A DNA stretch of 27,392 nt from positions 1 through 27,392 of the forward strand of contig DCHP01000002.1 of assembly GCA_002315675.1 (NCBI GenBank), given 5' to 3'. The notes under the pieces are model-generated. The model did no database searches, was not told the origin of the DNA, and saw only the letters and a list, made by a program, of their open reading frames with translations. Shown here piece after piece: positions 8,071-15,820 of this stretch. The first letter of the stretch is position 1. The number at the start of each line of letters is the position of its first letter. Origin of the DNA: Rikenellaceae bacterium UBA1749. GTDB lineage: Bacteria > Bacteroidota > Bacteroidia > Bacteroidales > Rikenellaceae. Both the position numbers and the translations under genes were made by a program.

Positions 8071-10107
8071 CTACTCTACAATTTCCAGACCCTGCCTTTT
8101 GTCAATGCTTTCTTCAAGACTTTCGGCATCAGCCTGTTCTAATATACCTTCTTCTACAAACTGATTCAGAAGTTCACGTTCTTTTGCAAGCATAACCCTA
8201 ATAGCCCTGTTGGTCAAAGTAGATGCAAATATATCAGGTTCATTCTTTGCTGATTCCTGAATGACACCTTCGGCAAATGTTTTGATGTGATCAAGTTCTT
8301 CTCTTACTATTGAAATTGCTGATGCCATTTCCTCATTGTCATTGACTCGTGAAATCTCAACTTTATTCAAGGCCTTAATACATCCTTCCTGTACTAAAAG
8401 ATATGCCGTACATGTATTCAGCGCACCAGTTATCCTTCTTTTCTTGGAATAGAACCAGCGGCGTTGACTCTTTATTGTCTTGAGGGTAAGGACATCAATA
8501 GGTTTGGTCCCATCAAAGTCAGATAGTATTTCCACCATATCCAGTAAGGCATTATAACTTGCAAATGTTATTACCCCGATATTGTACAGCTTAGTGGCCA
8601 GCGTTTTCTCGCGTTCAAGCATCATTTTCCGGATAAATGCTACCATTTCATCCTTTGAAGTCACAGCATCTTCAGTTCCTTCTGGCATAACATAATCAGG
8701 GATGACTTTACATTCCACCATATCCCAATTGGCTGCTGAGAAATCAGTATTACTCTTCATGGAAGCGATATTGCCCTTGTCGTGTTCCTGGAATCTGCTG
8801 ACAAGATTCTTACGCAATTTATGTTCAAATGGAGAAATGGTTTTAGTCATTTTAAACTTGTCAACCAGCAACTTGGATGTCGTACCATTTACGCATAAGG
8901 TTAATGCTACTACGCCTGCCGTATACAGTAATATTACATCTCTGATTTCCTCTGGGATACTGGTATTGTAATGAACCATTAATGCCATTGACATACCTAA
9001 GGCACCTCTCAAACCACCCCAGCCAAGTACAATTGCCTCGTGGAATTTCAATCCATATCCGACCTTTCTGAGTATCGGGAAAAGAATTGTTATCATTATA
9101 TACCTAATGATATTCAAGCCTATGTATAGTAACACAACCTCAAGAACTCTCGTCCAGGTAATATCAACTTTTGTTGCAATAATTACACCTACAATGAGGA
9201 ATATCAATGTATTTGCTATTTCTGAAAGGAATTCCCAGAACTTACTCATAAACCTGCTGACTTCTGGTTTCAGGTGAGGCAATGCCTTCTGAGAGAAGAA
9301 GTGACCGAATACTACAAGCGCAATTACTCCAGACACTTCCAAAGTACTCTGAGCTATCAGGAATGTCATATATGCTGCTACAACCATTACACTGTTCTGT
9401 ATGATTTCGCGCTGACAAATCTTCGTCATAAATAGAAGTGTCAACTGAGCCATGATATATCCAATAACAAAACTTGCTACACATACCCATATGAAGAACA
9501 TAACGGGATATTGAATAGGATTTGCTCCTGTAAACTGACTATAGAACAACATGAAACATACGATACCTGTTCCATCATTCAAAAGAGATTCCCCATCAAC
9601 CAAAGTTGAAAACCTCTTGCTTGTCTTTAATTCATTGAGAAGTGCAACAACTGCAACAGGGTCCGTTGCACTAATCAAACCGCCGAACATCAATGCAAAT
9701 TTCCAATTGTCAGGATTGTAACCACCAAAGATATATGACATGAACATTACAAATCCCGCAGTTAGAAACATACAGATTATTACTCCAGGCCCCGCTAATA
9801 TTGATGAACTAACAAGTGTCTTATTGAAAACATGCAAATCCATCTTATAAGCCGAATCAAAAATCAGGATTGGCAAAAAAACAAACAGGACAAAATCTGG
9901 ATCCATCGATGTTATCAGATCTACACCCTGCTCTATCGCACTCATATCGACAAAAACATCGAATTCATATGCAATACCTAATAGTAGACCAATAATAAAC
10001 AAGGATACAGTATAAGGCAACTTGATGAACCTTTCAAATGTCTTCAATAGAACACCTATCAAGATACCACCCATAATCATTATGATGGGAACCAACAATG
10101 AATTCAT
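8071..10107 (-). CDS. Na+/H+ antiporter, CPA1/NhaP family with long cytoplasmic tail
   Basis: The product is about 678 residues. It has roughly 12 hydrophobic segments over residues 1-415, then a hydrophilic, charged C-terminal tail of about 260 residues. Family motifs are 'SATDPVAVVALLNEL' (near residue 150), 'GESLLNDGTGIV' (near 175) and 'GWGGLRGALGMSMAL' (near 365), as in NhaP and animal NHE exchangers. It should swap cytoplasmic Na+ (or K+) for H+ across the inner membrane. The tail ('RKMMLEREKTLATKLYN', 'ALLDMVEILSDFDG') is mostly helical and probably regulatory, and I recognise no RCK or cyclic-nucleotide domain in it. The first possible ATG (10137) lies inside the candidate -7 box, so I chose the ATG at 10107. 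It heads a same-strand series continuing into pfkA and the RND genes. Confidence 0.92.
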   Translation of the reverse strand: MNSLLVPIIMIMGGILIGVLLKTFERFIKLPYTVSLFIIGLLLGIAYEFDVFVDMSAIEQGVDLITSMDPDFVLFVFLPILIFDSAYKMDLHVFNKTLVSSSILAGPGVIICMFLTAGFVMFMSYIFGGYNPDNWKFALMFGGLISATDPVAVVALLNELKTSKRFSTLVDGESLLNDGTGIVCFMLFYSQFTGANPIQYPVMFFIWVCVASFVIGYIMAQLTLLFMTKICQREIIQNSVMVVAAYMTFLIAQSTLEVSGVIALVVFGHFFSQKALPHLKPEVSRFMSKFWEFLSEIANTLIFLIVGVIIATKVDITWTRVLEVVLLYIGLNIIRYIMITILFPILRKVGYGLKFHEAIVLGWGGLRGALGMSMALMVHYNTSIPEEIRDVILLYTAGVVALTLCVNGTTSKLLVDKFKMTKTISPFEHKLRKNLVSRFQEHDKGNIASMKSNTDFSAANWDMVECKVIPDYVMPEGTEDAVTSKDEMVAFIRKMMLEREKTLATKLYNIGVITFASYNALLDMVEILSDFDGTKPIDVLTLKTIKSQRRWFYSKKRRITGALNTCTAYLLVQEGCIKALNKVEISRVNDNEEMASAISIVREELDHIKTFAEGVIQESAKNEPDIFASTLTNRAIRVMLAKERELLNQFVEEGILEQADAESLEESIDKRQGLEIVE

Positions 10108-10134
10108 AACACTTCCATTTATAGTTAATAAAAG

Positions 10135-10142
10135 CAAAATTA
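10135..10142 (-). promoter_or_regulatory. Candidate -7 box for the Na+/H+ antiporter gene
   Basis: The minus strand reads TAATTTTG, matching TAnnTTTG, 27 bases before the ATG at 10107. A TTTG lies further upstream (10167-10170) but the spacing is longer than usual. This box supports the start at 10107. Confidence 0.4.
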
Positions 10143-10258
10143 ATCTAATTTTCTCATTCCCACACTCAAATTATAACATTTTAGTGGTAAAAATTACAAA
10201 AACATGATTTAACAACCAAAATCCTGTTTCCCATACAACACATTACATGGCAGCATAG

Positions 10259-10354
10259 ATGAGCACACTTGAAAAAGTCCAAATATTGAGAAACGCCCCA
10301 ATTTCAGAAACCTGTAATAGTGGTAAAAATGACAAAAGAAACTTTATCAAGTAG
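10259..10354 (+). CDS. Micro-ORF of 31 codons inside the MITE-like element, copy 1
   Basis: The frame runs ATG to TAG and would encode MSTLEKVQILRNAPISE (residues 1-17) followed by a basic C-terminus ending NFIK. The second element copy encodes a frame of identical length with the shared pattern M--LE-VQ-LRN-PI-E-C---KN-K--F-K. The A of the ATG is the last base of the target duplication and TG are the first bases of the element. There is no visible promoter or ribosome binding site, and it is antisense to the neighbouring genes. Substitutions between the copies are not biased to third positions, so selection for protein is not shown. It may be a chance open frame. Confidence 0.3.
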   Translation: MSTLEKVQILRNAPISETCNSGKNDKRNFIK

Positions 10355-10359
10355 ACTCA
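10260..10359 (+). mobile_element. 100-bp MITE-like element, copy 1, with TAGA target duplication
   Basis: The element begins TGAGCACACTTGAAAAAGT and ends with the complement of TGAGTCTACTTGATAAAGT, giving terminal inverted repeats matching at 15 of 19 positions. The 4-bp direct repeat TAGA flanks it exactly (10256-10259 and 10360-10363). It aligns without gaps to the second copy at 20764-20863 (78 of 100 identical). It holds no transposase, so it would have to be mobilised in trans. It lies 80 bases after the nhaC stop codon and upstream of the antiporter promoter. The rest of the gap 10143-10439 shows no other gene. Confidence 0.85.
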
Positions 10360-10439
10360 TAGATACAAAAGAAAAAGTACCCTAAGTCCACAAATAATAA
10401 CGTACCGTGCAACGCCACTTCATTAAGCACACAAAAAGA

Positions 10440-11708
10440 CTAATTATTTTTCCGGAACAAAGACCTGAAAACAATGGAAGATGCAACAGATACGCCAATA
10501 AGAATTGGATAATAAAGGTTTGGAACTATCGCCATAGGTGAAATCTTTGCAATCCCGGATGCCATCAAAAGCTGGGCACCATAAGGTATAATACCTTGTA
10601 TGAAACATGACACCGTATCCATGATACTTGCTGATCTTCTTGCAGGAATACCATATGTCTCAGATATTTTCTTTGCGATATCACCTACTGACAATATGGC
10701 AATGGTATTATTAGCCGTACATAAGTTGGCCAATGCTGAAATCTCAGCAATAGCAAATTCAGCATGCATTCTTGAGCCAATCCTCCTACGGATAAGTTCA
10801 ATAGCGTAATCCAGTCCTCCTAAATGTTTCACTACTGCAAGTATACCTCCAGCCATCATTGTAACCACAATAAGCTCAGACATGGAAGAGACCCCTTCAA
10901 CTATAGCATCAAACAATGTAGTAACATCTACAATACCTCTACAGAGAGCAATCAATACGGCAACAGACAAAGATATGATCAGTGCTGTCAGAACATTTAC
11001 TCCTATCAGGGCCAGCACAATGACAAGTATATATGGAACAATCAGTAAGATATCCTGTTGCTGATTGGAAATATCAACATCACCCACTCTGGCCGAAAAG
11101 AAGTAAATAGCTGCTGTCAGCACAGCGGCAGGCAATACAAGAAAGAAATTAGAACGGAATTTGTCCTTCATCGAGCAGCCCTGAGTCTGCGTGGCCGCAA
11201 TAGTAGTATCAGAAATGAAAGACAGATTATCTCCAAAAAAAGCTCCGCCGGCAACAATGGCAACATACCATTCAACTGGAGTTGACATATCTGTAGCCAC
11301 GCCAACAGCAAGTGGACATAAGGCGACAATTGTACCAACTGATGTTCCGATAGAGAACGATATGAAACAGGAAGCTATGAAAAGTCCTACAGGAAGATAT
11401 TCTACCGGGATAATTGTCAACGTCGCAGCAACGGTAGCCTCAACGGAACCTATTCTCCTGGCAACGGCAGCAAAAGCTCCGGCAAGGATGAAAATCCATA
11501 TCATATACATGATACGGCTGTTTGCAGCTCCTCCGGAGAATACTTCAATATTGCCTCTTGATATCAGAACCGCATATACGGATGTAAACAGAAATACAAC
11601 AAGCACCGGCACCTGATACGAACTTCTGGTAACAAAAGAACATACCAGGAAGACAATCAGAAGAAGAATAACAGGAGAAAGTGCGATTATTTTATTTATC
11701 CTACTCAT
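10440..11708 (-). CDS. nhaC: Na+/H+ antiporter, NhaC family
   Basis: The product is 422 residues, slightly shorter than the 450-480 typical of NhaC, with about 11-12 hydrophobic segments. The strongest family motif is 'GGAFFGDNLSFISDTTIAA' at 154-172, and 'SFSIGTSVGTIVAL' (117-130) and 'ALANLCTANNTIAILSVGD' are also typical. It is an inner-membrane exchanger of Na+ for H+. It is probably monocistronic, with a hairpin terminator of the arabinose operon upstream and a repeat-bearing gap downstream. The window thus has two unrelated Na+/H+ antiporter families almost side by side. NhaC-family members can also carry organic substrates (for example malate/lactate exchange in MleN), so the exact substrate is not certain. 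Confidence 0.88.
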   Translation of the reverse strand: MSRINKIIALSPVILLLIVFLVCSFVTRSSYQVPVLVVFLFTSVYAVLISRGNIEVFSGGAANSRIMYMIWIFILAGAFAAVARRIGSVEATVAATLTIIPVEYLPVGLFIASCFISFSIGTSVGTIVALCPLAVGVATDMSTPVEWYVAIVAGGAFFGDNLSFISDTTIAATQTQGCSMKDKFRSNFFLVLPAAVLTAAIYFFSARVGDVDISNQQQDILLIVPYILVIVLALIGVNVLTALIISLSVAVLIALCRGIVDVTTLFDAIVEGVSSMSELIVVTMMAGGILAVVKHLGGLDYAIELIRRRIGSRMHAEFAIAEISALANLCTANNTIAILSVGDIAKKISETYGIPARRSASIMDTVSCFIQGIIPYGAQLLMASGIAKISPMAIVPNLYYPILIGVSVASSIVFRSLFRKNN

Positions 11709-11716
11709 TGCAATTC

Positions 11717-11724
11717 CAAAAATA
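11717..11724 (-). promoter_or_regulatory. Candidate -7 box for nhaC, giving a nearly leaderless mRNA
   Basis: The minus strand reads TATTTTTG (TAnnTTTG), with a TTG 15 bases upstream (11740-11742), closer than usual. Only 8 bases lie between the box and the ATG at 11708, so the transcript would start at or just before the start codon. Confidence 0.4.
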
Positions 11725-11778
11725 GTACAATTTTACTTTCAAGCGTATAATAATAGACTAATAAGGGAATCACAAAAT

Positions 11779-11821
11779 ATTACAAAAAGGTGACTGAAGA
11801 TTTCCGACACCTTTTTGTAAT
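11779..11821 (-). terminator. Hairpin terminator of the arabinose operon
   Basis: ATTACAAAAAGGTG at 11779-11792 pairs perfectly with its complement at 11808-11821 (14 bp) around a 15-base loop. Read on the minus strand it lies 33 bases after the kinase stop codon, and its 3' arm carries a T5 tract followed by AT-rich sequence. Confidence 0.8.
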
Positions 11822-11854
11822 GCTTTAATCAAATTAGCATGAGCTGATAATCTA

Positions 11855-13510
11855 TTACTTACATGCAACAGCTGCTTTTTCTATTTCAAGAGCCTTGCAA
11901 TAGTTCTGTAGATATTTATTGAAACCTTCAATATCCTCTGGTTTTGGTTTTACCTCAGTTGCTGAACAATTTGCAAATATCTCAGTTTCAAGATAGTCAG
12001 AAAGGCTCTGACCCTCCTTCTTAAGGACCCTGTATGCTGCAAGAAGTGCAATGCCCCATGCTCCACCTTCTCCGGCGGTTTCCATGACAGAGATAGGAGA
12101 AGCCAGTGCTGCTGCAAGAATCCTCTGGCCTACACCTGGTACCTTGAACAAACCACCGTGACCGGTAATTCTGTCCACCTGAACATTTTCATCATTGAAT
12201 AGGATGTCATTACCGAACTTAAGGACACATACAGTTGCATAAAGTATTGTGCGCATGAAATTTGCCAGATTGAACTTATCCACGGCCGATCTAACAAAAA
12301 GCGGACGTCCGTCAGAGAATCCTGTTACAGGTTCTCCAGACACATAATTAAATGACAGAAGTCCTCCGCAATCGGGGTCTCCCTTATCTCCAGCCTCAAA
12401 CAGTTTACTGTATATCTGGGACATATCAACCGGAATGCCTAACAGGTTCTGGTATTCTTTAAATAGATTTACCCACGCATTCAAGTCTGAGGTGCAGTTA
12501 TTGCAATGAACCATAGCAACTGGATTGCCTTCAGGAGTAGTTACCATATCTACCGCTTCATAAGGTTTGGATAATTCCTTATCAAGTACAATCATTGAAA
12601 AAGATGAAGTACCGGCGGAAACATTACCAGTTCTTGGTTTTACAGCATTTGTAGCTACCATACCGGTTCCCGCATCACCTTCTGGAGGGCACAATGGAAT
12701 TCCTGCCTGAAGATTTCCAGAAATATCAAGAAGTTTTGCACCTTCGCTGGTCAAAGTTCCTGCATCGGCACCTGATGGTATTGATTCAGGAAGAATATCA
12801 AGAAGCCTCCACCCGAGTCCTTCGTCACTTATCAGTTCATCGAACTTTTTAACCATTGCCGAAGAATATGTACCTGCAGAAGAATCAACTGGTATCATTC
12901 CAGAAGCATCACCGACACCAAGGACTTTCTTTCCTGTAAGTTGCCAGTGTATATATCCAGCCAGTGTTGTCAGGAAATCAATATCCTTTACATGAGGTTC
13001 CTTATTTAGAATCGCCTGATATAAATGAGAAATACTCCACCTAAGGGGAATATTGAAATTAAACAAATCTGAAAGTTTCCTGGCTGCAACTCCTGTATTT
13101 GTGTTACGCCATGTTCTGAATGGGACAAGAATCTTCTGGTTTTTGTCAAATGCCATGTACCCATGCATCATAGCACTAATACCGATACCTGCAAGTGAAG
13201 TAATTTCCACCTGATACTCATTCTTCACATTAGTTCTAAGATCAGAATAACATTCCTGAAGTCCCTTCCATATGATATCAATATCATATGTCCAGAGACC
13301 ATCAACCAATTGATTCTCCCATTCGAAAGCCCCCTGGGAAAGAGGCTTACCTTTATCATCAATTAAAACAGCCTTTATTCTGGTTGACCCGAATTCAATT
13401 CCCAGAAAAGCCTTGCCGGATCTGATTACTTCCGCTATCTCCAAAGGAAACACCATAGTCGTGGATTTTAAATATGCATTACCTGTTTTGAAAAAATCAA
13501 TAATAGCCAT
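11855..13510 (-). CDS. FGGY-family carbohydrate kinase, probable L-ribulokinase
   Basis: The product is 551 residues, the normal length for this family. The phosphate-1 motif 'FLGIEFGSTRIKAVLID' (35-51), 'GDASGMIPVDSSAG', the ATP-binding 'TGNVSAGTSSFSMIVLD' and the adenosine motif 'ITGHGGLFKVPGVGQRIL' are all visible. The sequence resembles the xylulokinase-like branch rather than classical E. coli AraB. As the last gene of an operon with araD and araA, its most economical role is phosphorylating L-ribulose to L-ribulose 5-phosphate, filling the step between isomerase and epimerase. That is inference from context, and xylulose or another ketose remains possible. It starts 32 bases after araA and is followed by a hairpin terminator. 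Confidence 0.88.
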   Translation of the reverse strand: MAIIDFFKTGNAYLKSTTMVFPLEIAEVIRSGKAFLGIEFGSTRIKAVLIDDKGKPLSQGAFEWENQLVDGLWTYDIDIIWKGLQECYSDLRTNVKNEYQVEITSLAGIGISAMMHGYMAFDKNQKILVPFRTWRNTNTGVAARKLSDLFNFNIPLRWSISHLYQAILNKEPHVKDIDFLTTLAGYIHWQLTGKKVLGVGDASGMIPVDSSAGTYSSAMVKKFDELISDEGLGWRLLDILPESIPSGADAGTLTSEGAKLLDISGNLQAGIPLCPPEGDAGTGMVATNAVKPRTGNVSAGTSSFSMIVLDKELSKPYEAVDMVTTPEGNPVAMVHCNNCTSDLNAWVNLFKEYQNLLGIPVDMSQIYSKLFEAGDKGDPDCGGLLSFNYVSGEPVTGFSDGRPLFVRSAVDKFNLANFMRTILYATVCVLKFGNDILFNDENVQVDRITGHGGLFKVPGVGQRILAAALASPISVMETAGEGGAWGIALLAAYRVLKKEGQSLSDYLETEIFANCSATEVKPKPEDIEGFNKYLQNYCKALEIEKAAVACK

Positions 13511-13542
13511 TCGAATAAATGATTACTATATCATGCGATTGT

Positions 13543-15087
13543 TTATTTCAATGACTTATTAAGCATATAATAGACCTCATTTATGCGAAGTTCCTGCTTG
13601 AAGTTTGCAACAGTGGTCTGAGCATTGATATGCAAAATTTCAATATCTGCTATTTCAGCATAGTCTTCCCAATATTCAGGAGTTATATCATATGAGAATG
13701 CAGAGTGATGTGTCCCACCTGCCATTATCCATGCAGCTGCACCTATCTCAAAATTTGGTTTAGGAATCCAAAGAGCAGAAGCAACAGGAAGTTTTGGCAG
13801 TGGCTTTGGTTTGATACATTCAACATCTGCCGCAATTAATCTGAAACGATTTCCCATATCCACAATTGTTGCTGCCATACCGGAACCTGTCTTGCTCGTA
13901 AATACAAGTCTGGCTGTAGGAGTCTTTCTGATTCCAATACCTAAGTGATGAACCTCAAGTTTAGGTTTGGACTCAGCAGCAATAAGCGGACAGATCTCAA
14001 GCATATGAGCCTGGAGAATAGCACTACGTTCGCCATCAAAATTGAGGGTATAGTCTTCAAGGAAAGAACATCCCTCTGGAAGTCCCTGTGTCATATACCA
14101 AACCGTACGGAAAAGAGCTGCTGTTTTCCAGTCCCCTTCAGCACCGAAACCATATCCTTCAGCCATTAATCTCTGACTTGCAAGACCTGGAATCTGATCA
14201 AATCCCCTTCCAGTCTTTTCCACATTGACATCACCAAGATCATCAAAATTTGTAGTGAAGCCCTTTGCTCCAGTGGCTTTAAGGACTGCTCTCAATGCCA
14301 GTTCAGCCTTGGCTGAGTTCCATATTTTCTTGAATTCAAGGGAAGTCTTATCCTCAAGTTCCTTATTATGATCATACAATCTGAAATACTCTTTTGTAAG
14401 GGCATCAACATCTGAATCCTTTATTGAGTCAAAGAATGGCATAACATCACTGAATGCCATATAATCTACATGATATCCCAGTCTAAGTTCTGCTTCTACC
14501 TTATCACCATCTGTGACAGCAACATTGTTCATCTGATCACCGAATCTTATGATACGGCAATCCTGAGCATCAGCCCATGCGGCCGCAACTCTTTCCCATA
14601 CTGCTATATGACCAAGAGTTTTTTCATCTTTCCAGTAACCTACTACTGTCTTATGGCCTTTACGCATACGAGCAAGAATATACCCAAATTCCCTGTCTCC
14701 ATGTGCACTCTGATTCAGGTTCATGAAATCCATATCCATTGTATCCCATGGAATTTCTTCATTGAACTGGGTATGTAAATGAAGTAGAGGCTTGCGAAGT
14801 TTCTGCATACCATGAATCCACATCTTTGCAGGAGAAAAAGTATGCATCCATGTAATGACACCAACACATTTTGGTTCAGCTTCAGCACGAACCATAATAT
14901 CAGTTACCTCTGCAGATGAATTTGCAGTTCCCTTGTATACAAGTTTGATTGGCAGAACGCCAGATTCGTTCATTCCGTCCACCATTTTCTGGGAATGTCC
15001 ATCAACCTGAACAACAGCATCACCACCATAAAGCAGCTGAGCTCCTGTAACGAACCATACTTCTAGATTATCAAATTCTTTTATCAT
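13543..15087 (-). CDS. araA: L-arabinose isomerase
   Basis: The product is 514 residues (E. coli AraA is 500). It converts L-arabinose to L-ribulose in the cytoplasm, using Mn2+. Family signatures are 'WMHTFSPAKMWIHG' (80-93), 'LLHLHTQFNEEIPW' (101-114), 'GLASQRLMAEGYGFGAEGDW' (301-320) with catalytic glutamates, 'HMLEICP' (His361), 'HHLGIG' and 'MAGGTHHSAFS' (His459-His460). All expected metal and catalytic positions appear intact. It lies second to last in the operon, 31 bases after araD and 32 before the kinase. Confidence 0.97.
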   Translation of the reverse strand: MIKEFDNLEVWFVTGAQLLYGGDAVVQVDGHSQKMVDGMNESGVLPIKLVYKGTANSSAEVTDIMVRAEAEPKCVGVITWMHTFSPAKMWIHGMQKLRKPLLHLHTQFNEEIPWDTMDMDFMNLNQSAHGDREFGYILARMRKGHKTVVGYWKDEKTLGHIAVWERVAAAWADAQDCRIIRFGDQMNNVAVTDGDKVEAELRLGYHVDYMAFSDVMPFFDSIKDSDVDALTKEYFRLYDHNKELEDKTSLEFKKIWNSAKAELALRAVLKATGAKGFTTNFDDLGDVNVEKTGRGFDQIPGLASQRLMAEGYGFGAEGDWKTAALFRTVWYMTQGLPEGCSFLEDYTLNFDGERSAILQAHMLEICPLIAAESKPKLEVHHLGIGIRKTPTARLVFTSKTGSGMAATIVDMGNRFRLIAADVECIKPKPLPKLPVASALWIPKPNFEIGAAAWIMAGGTHHSAFSYDITPEYWEDYAEIADIEILHINAQTTVANFKQELRINEVYYMLNKSLK

Positions 15088-15118
15088 AACGTTTGGGTTA
15101 TTTATTATTCATGATCAA

Positions 15119-15811
15119 TTATTTCTTCTTTTGTCCATAATAAGCTCCAGGCCCATGTTTCCTGGAATAATGTTTCTCTATCAGATAGGGATTCATGGTA
15201 AGAGCAGGATTTATACCATATGATAGATATGCCATCTTAGCAACAGTTTCCATGACAACGGCATTATGAACTGCCATGACGGCATCTTTTCCCCATGAAA
15301 AGGCTCCATGATTTTTTACTAGCACACCTGGATTCTCAATTGGATTGATATTTTCAAATCTTTTTACAATCACATTACCTGTTTCTTTTTCATATTCACC
15401 CTGTACTTCTTCAGCTGTCATATCATCAGTGCAAGGGATAGACCCATGAAAATAATCTGCATGAGTAGTACCGATATTCGGAATGTCCTTGCCAGCCTGA
15501 GCCCATGCCGTTGCATAGACAGAATGAGTATGGACTACACCACCAATCTCAGGGAAAGCCCTGTAAAGTACAAGATGAGTCGGAGTATCCGAAGATGGAT
15601 TCAATTTTCCATCAACAATTTTGCCATCAAGAGAGACAACTACCATATCTGATGCCTTCATTTTATCATAGTCAACTCCACTTGGTTTTATGACAACCAG
15701 TCCTGATTCCCTGTCTATTGCTGAGACATTCCCCCATGTAAAGATTACAAGACCATGTTTAACAAGATCAAGATTCGTCTTAAGTACAACTTCTTTTAAT
15801 TCTTCTAACAT
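15119..15811 (-). CDS. araD: L-ribulose-5-phosphate 4-epimerase
   Basis: The product is 230 residues, as in E. coli AraD (231). This class II aldolase-fold zinc enzyme converts L-ribulose 5-phosphate to D-xylulose 5-phosphate, which enters the pentose phosphate pathway. The zinc ligands are visible as His94 and His96 in 'VVHTHSVYATAW' and His168 in 'VLVKNHGAFSWG'. The catalytic Asp lies in 'THADYFHG' (Asp119), and the substrate loop in 'IKPSGVDYDKM'. The C-terminus 'HYSRKHGPGAYYGQ' carries the expected tyrosines. Its start lies 9 bases after the symporter stop, implying co-transcription. Confidence 0.97.
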   Translation of the reverse strand: MLEELKEVVLKTNLDLVKHGLVIFTWGNVSAIDRESGLVVIKPSGVDYDKMKASDMVVVSLDGKIVDGKLNPSSDTPTHLVLYRAFPEIGGVVHTHSVYATAWAQAGKDIPNIGTTHADYFHGSIPCTDDMTAEEVQGEYEKETGNVIVKRFENINPIENPGVLVKNHGAFSWGKDAVMAVHNAVVMETVAKMAYLSYGINPALTMNPYLIEKHYSRKHGPGAYYGQKKK

Positions 15812-15820
15812 TTTGAACTC

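Noticed and set aside
11191..11616. 141-codon plus-strand frame opposite nhaC
   Set aside because: It is a shadow of conserved transmembrane coding sequence, rich in Thr/Ala/Pro as expected from reading the complement.
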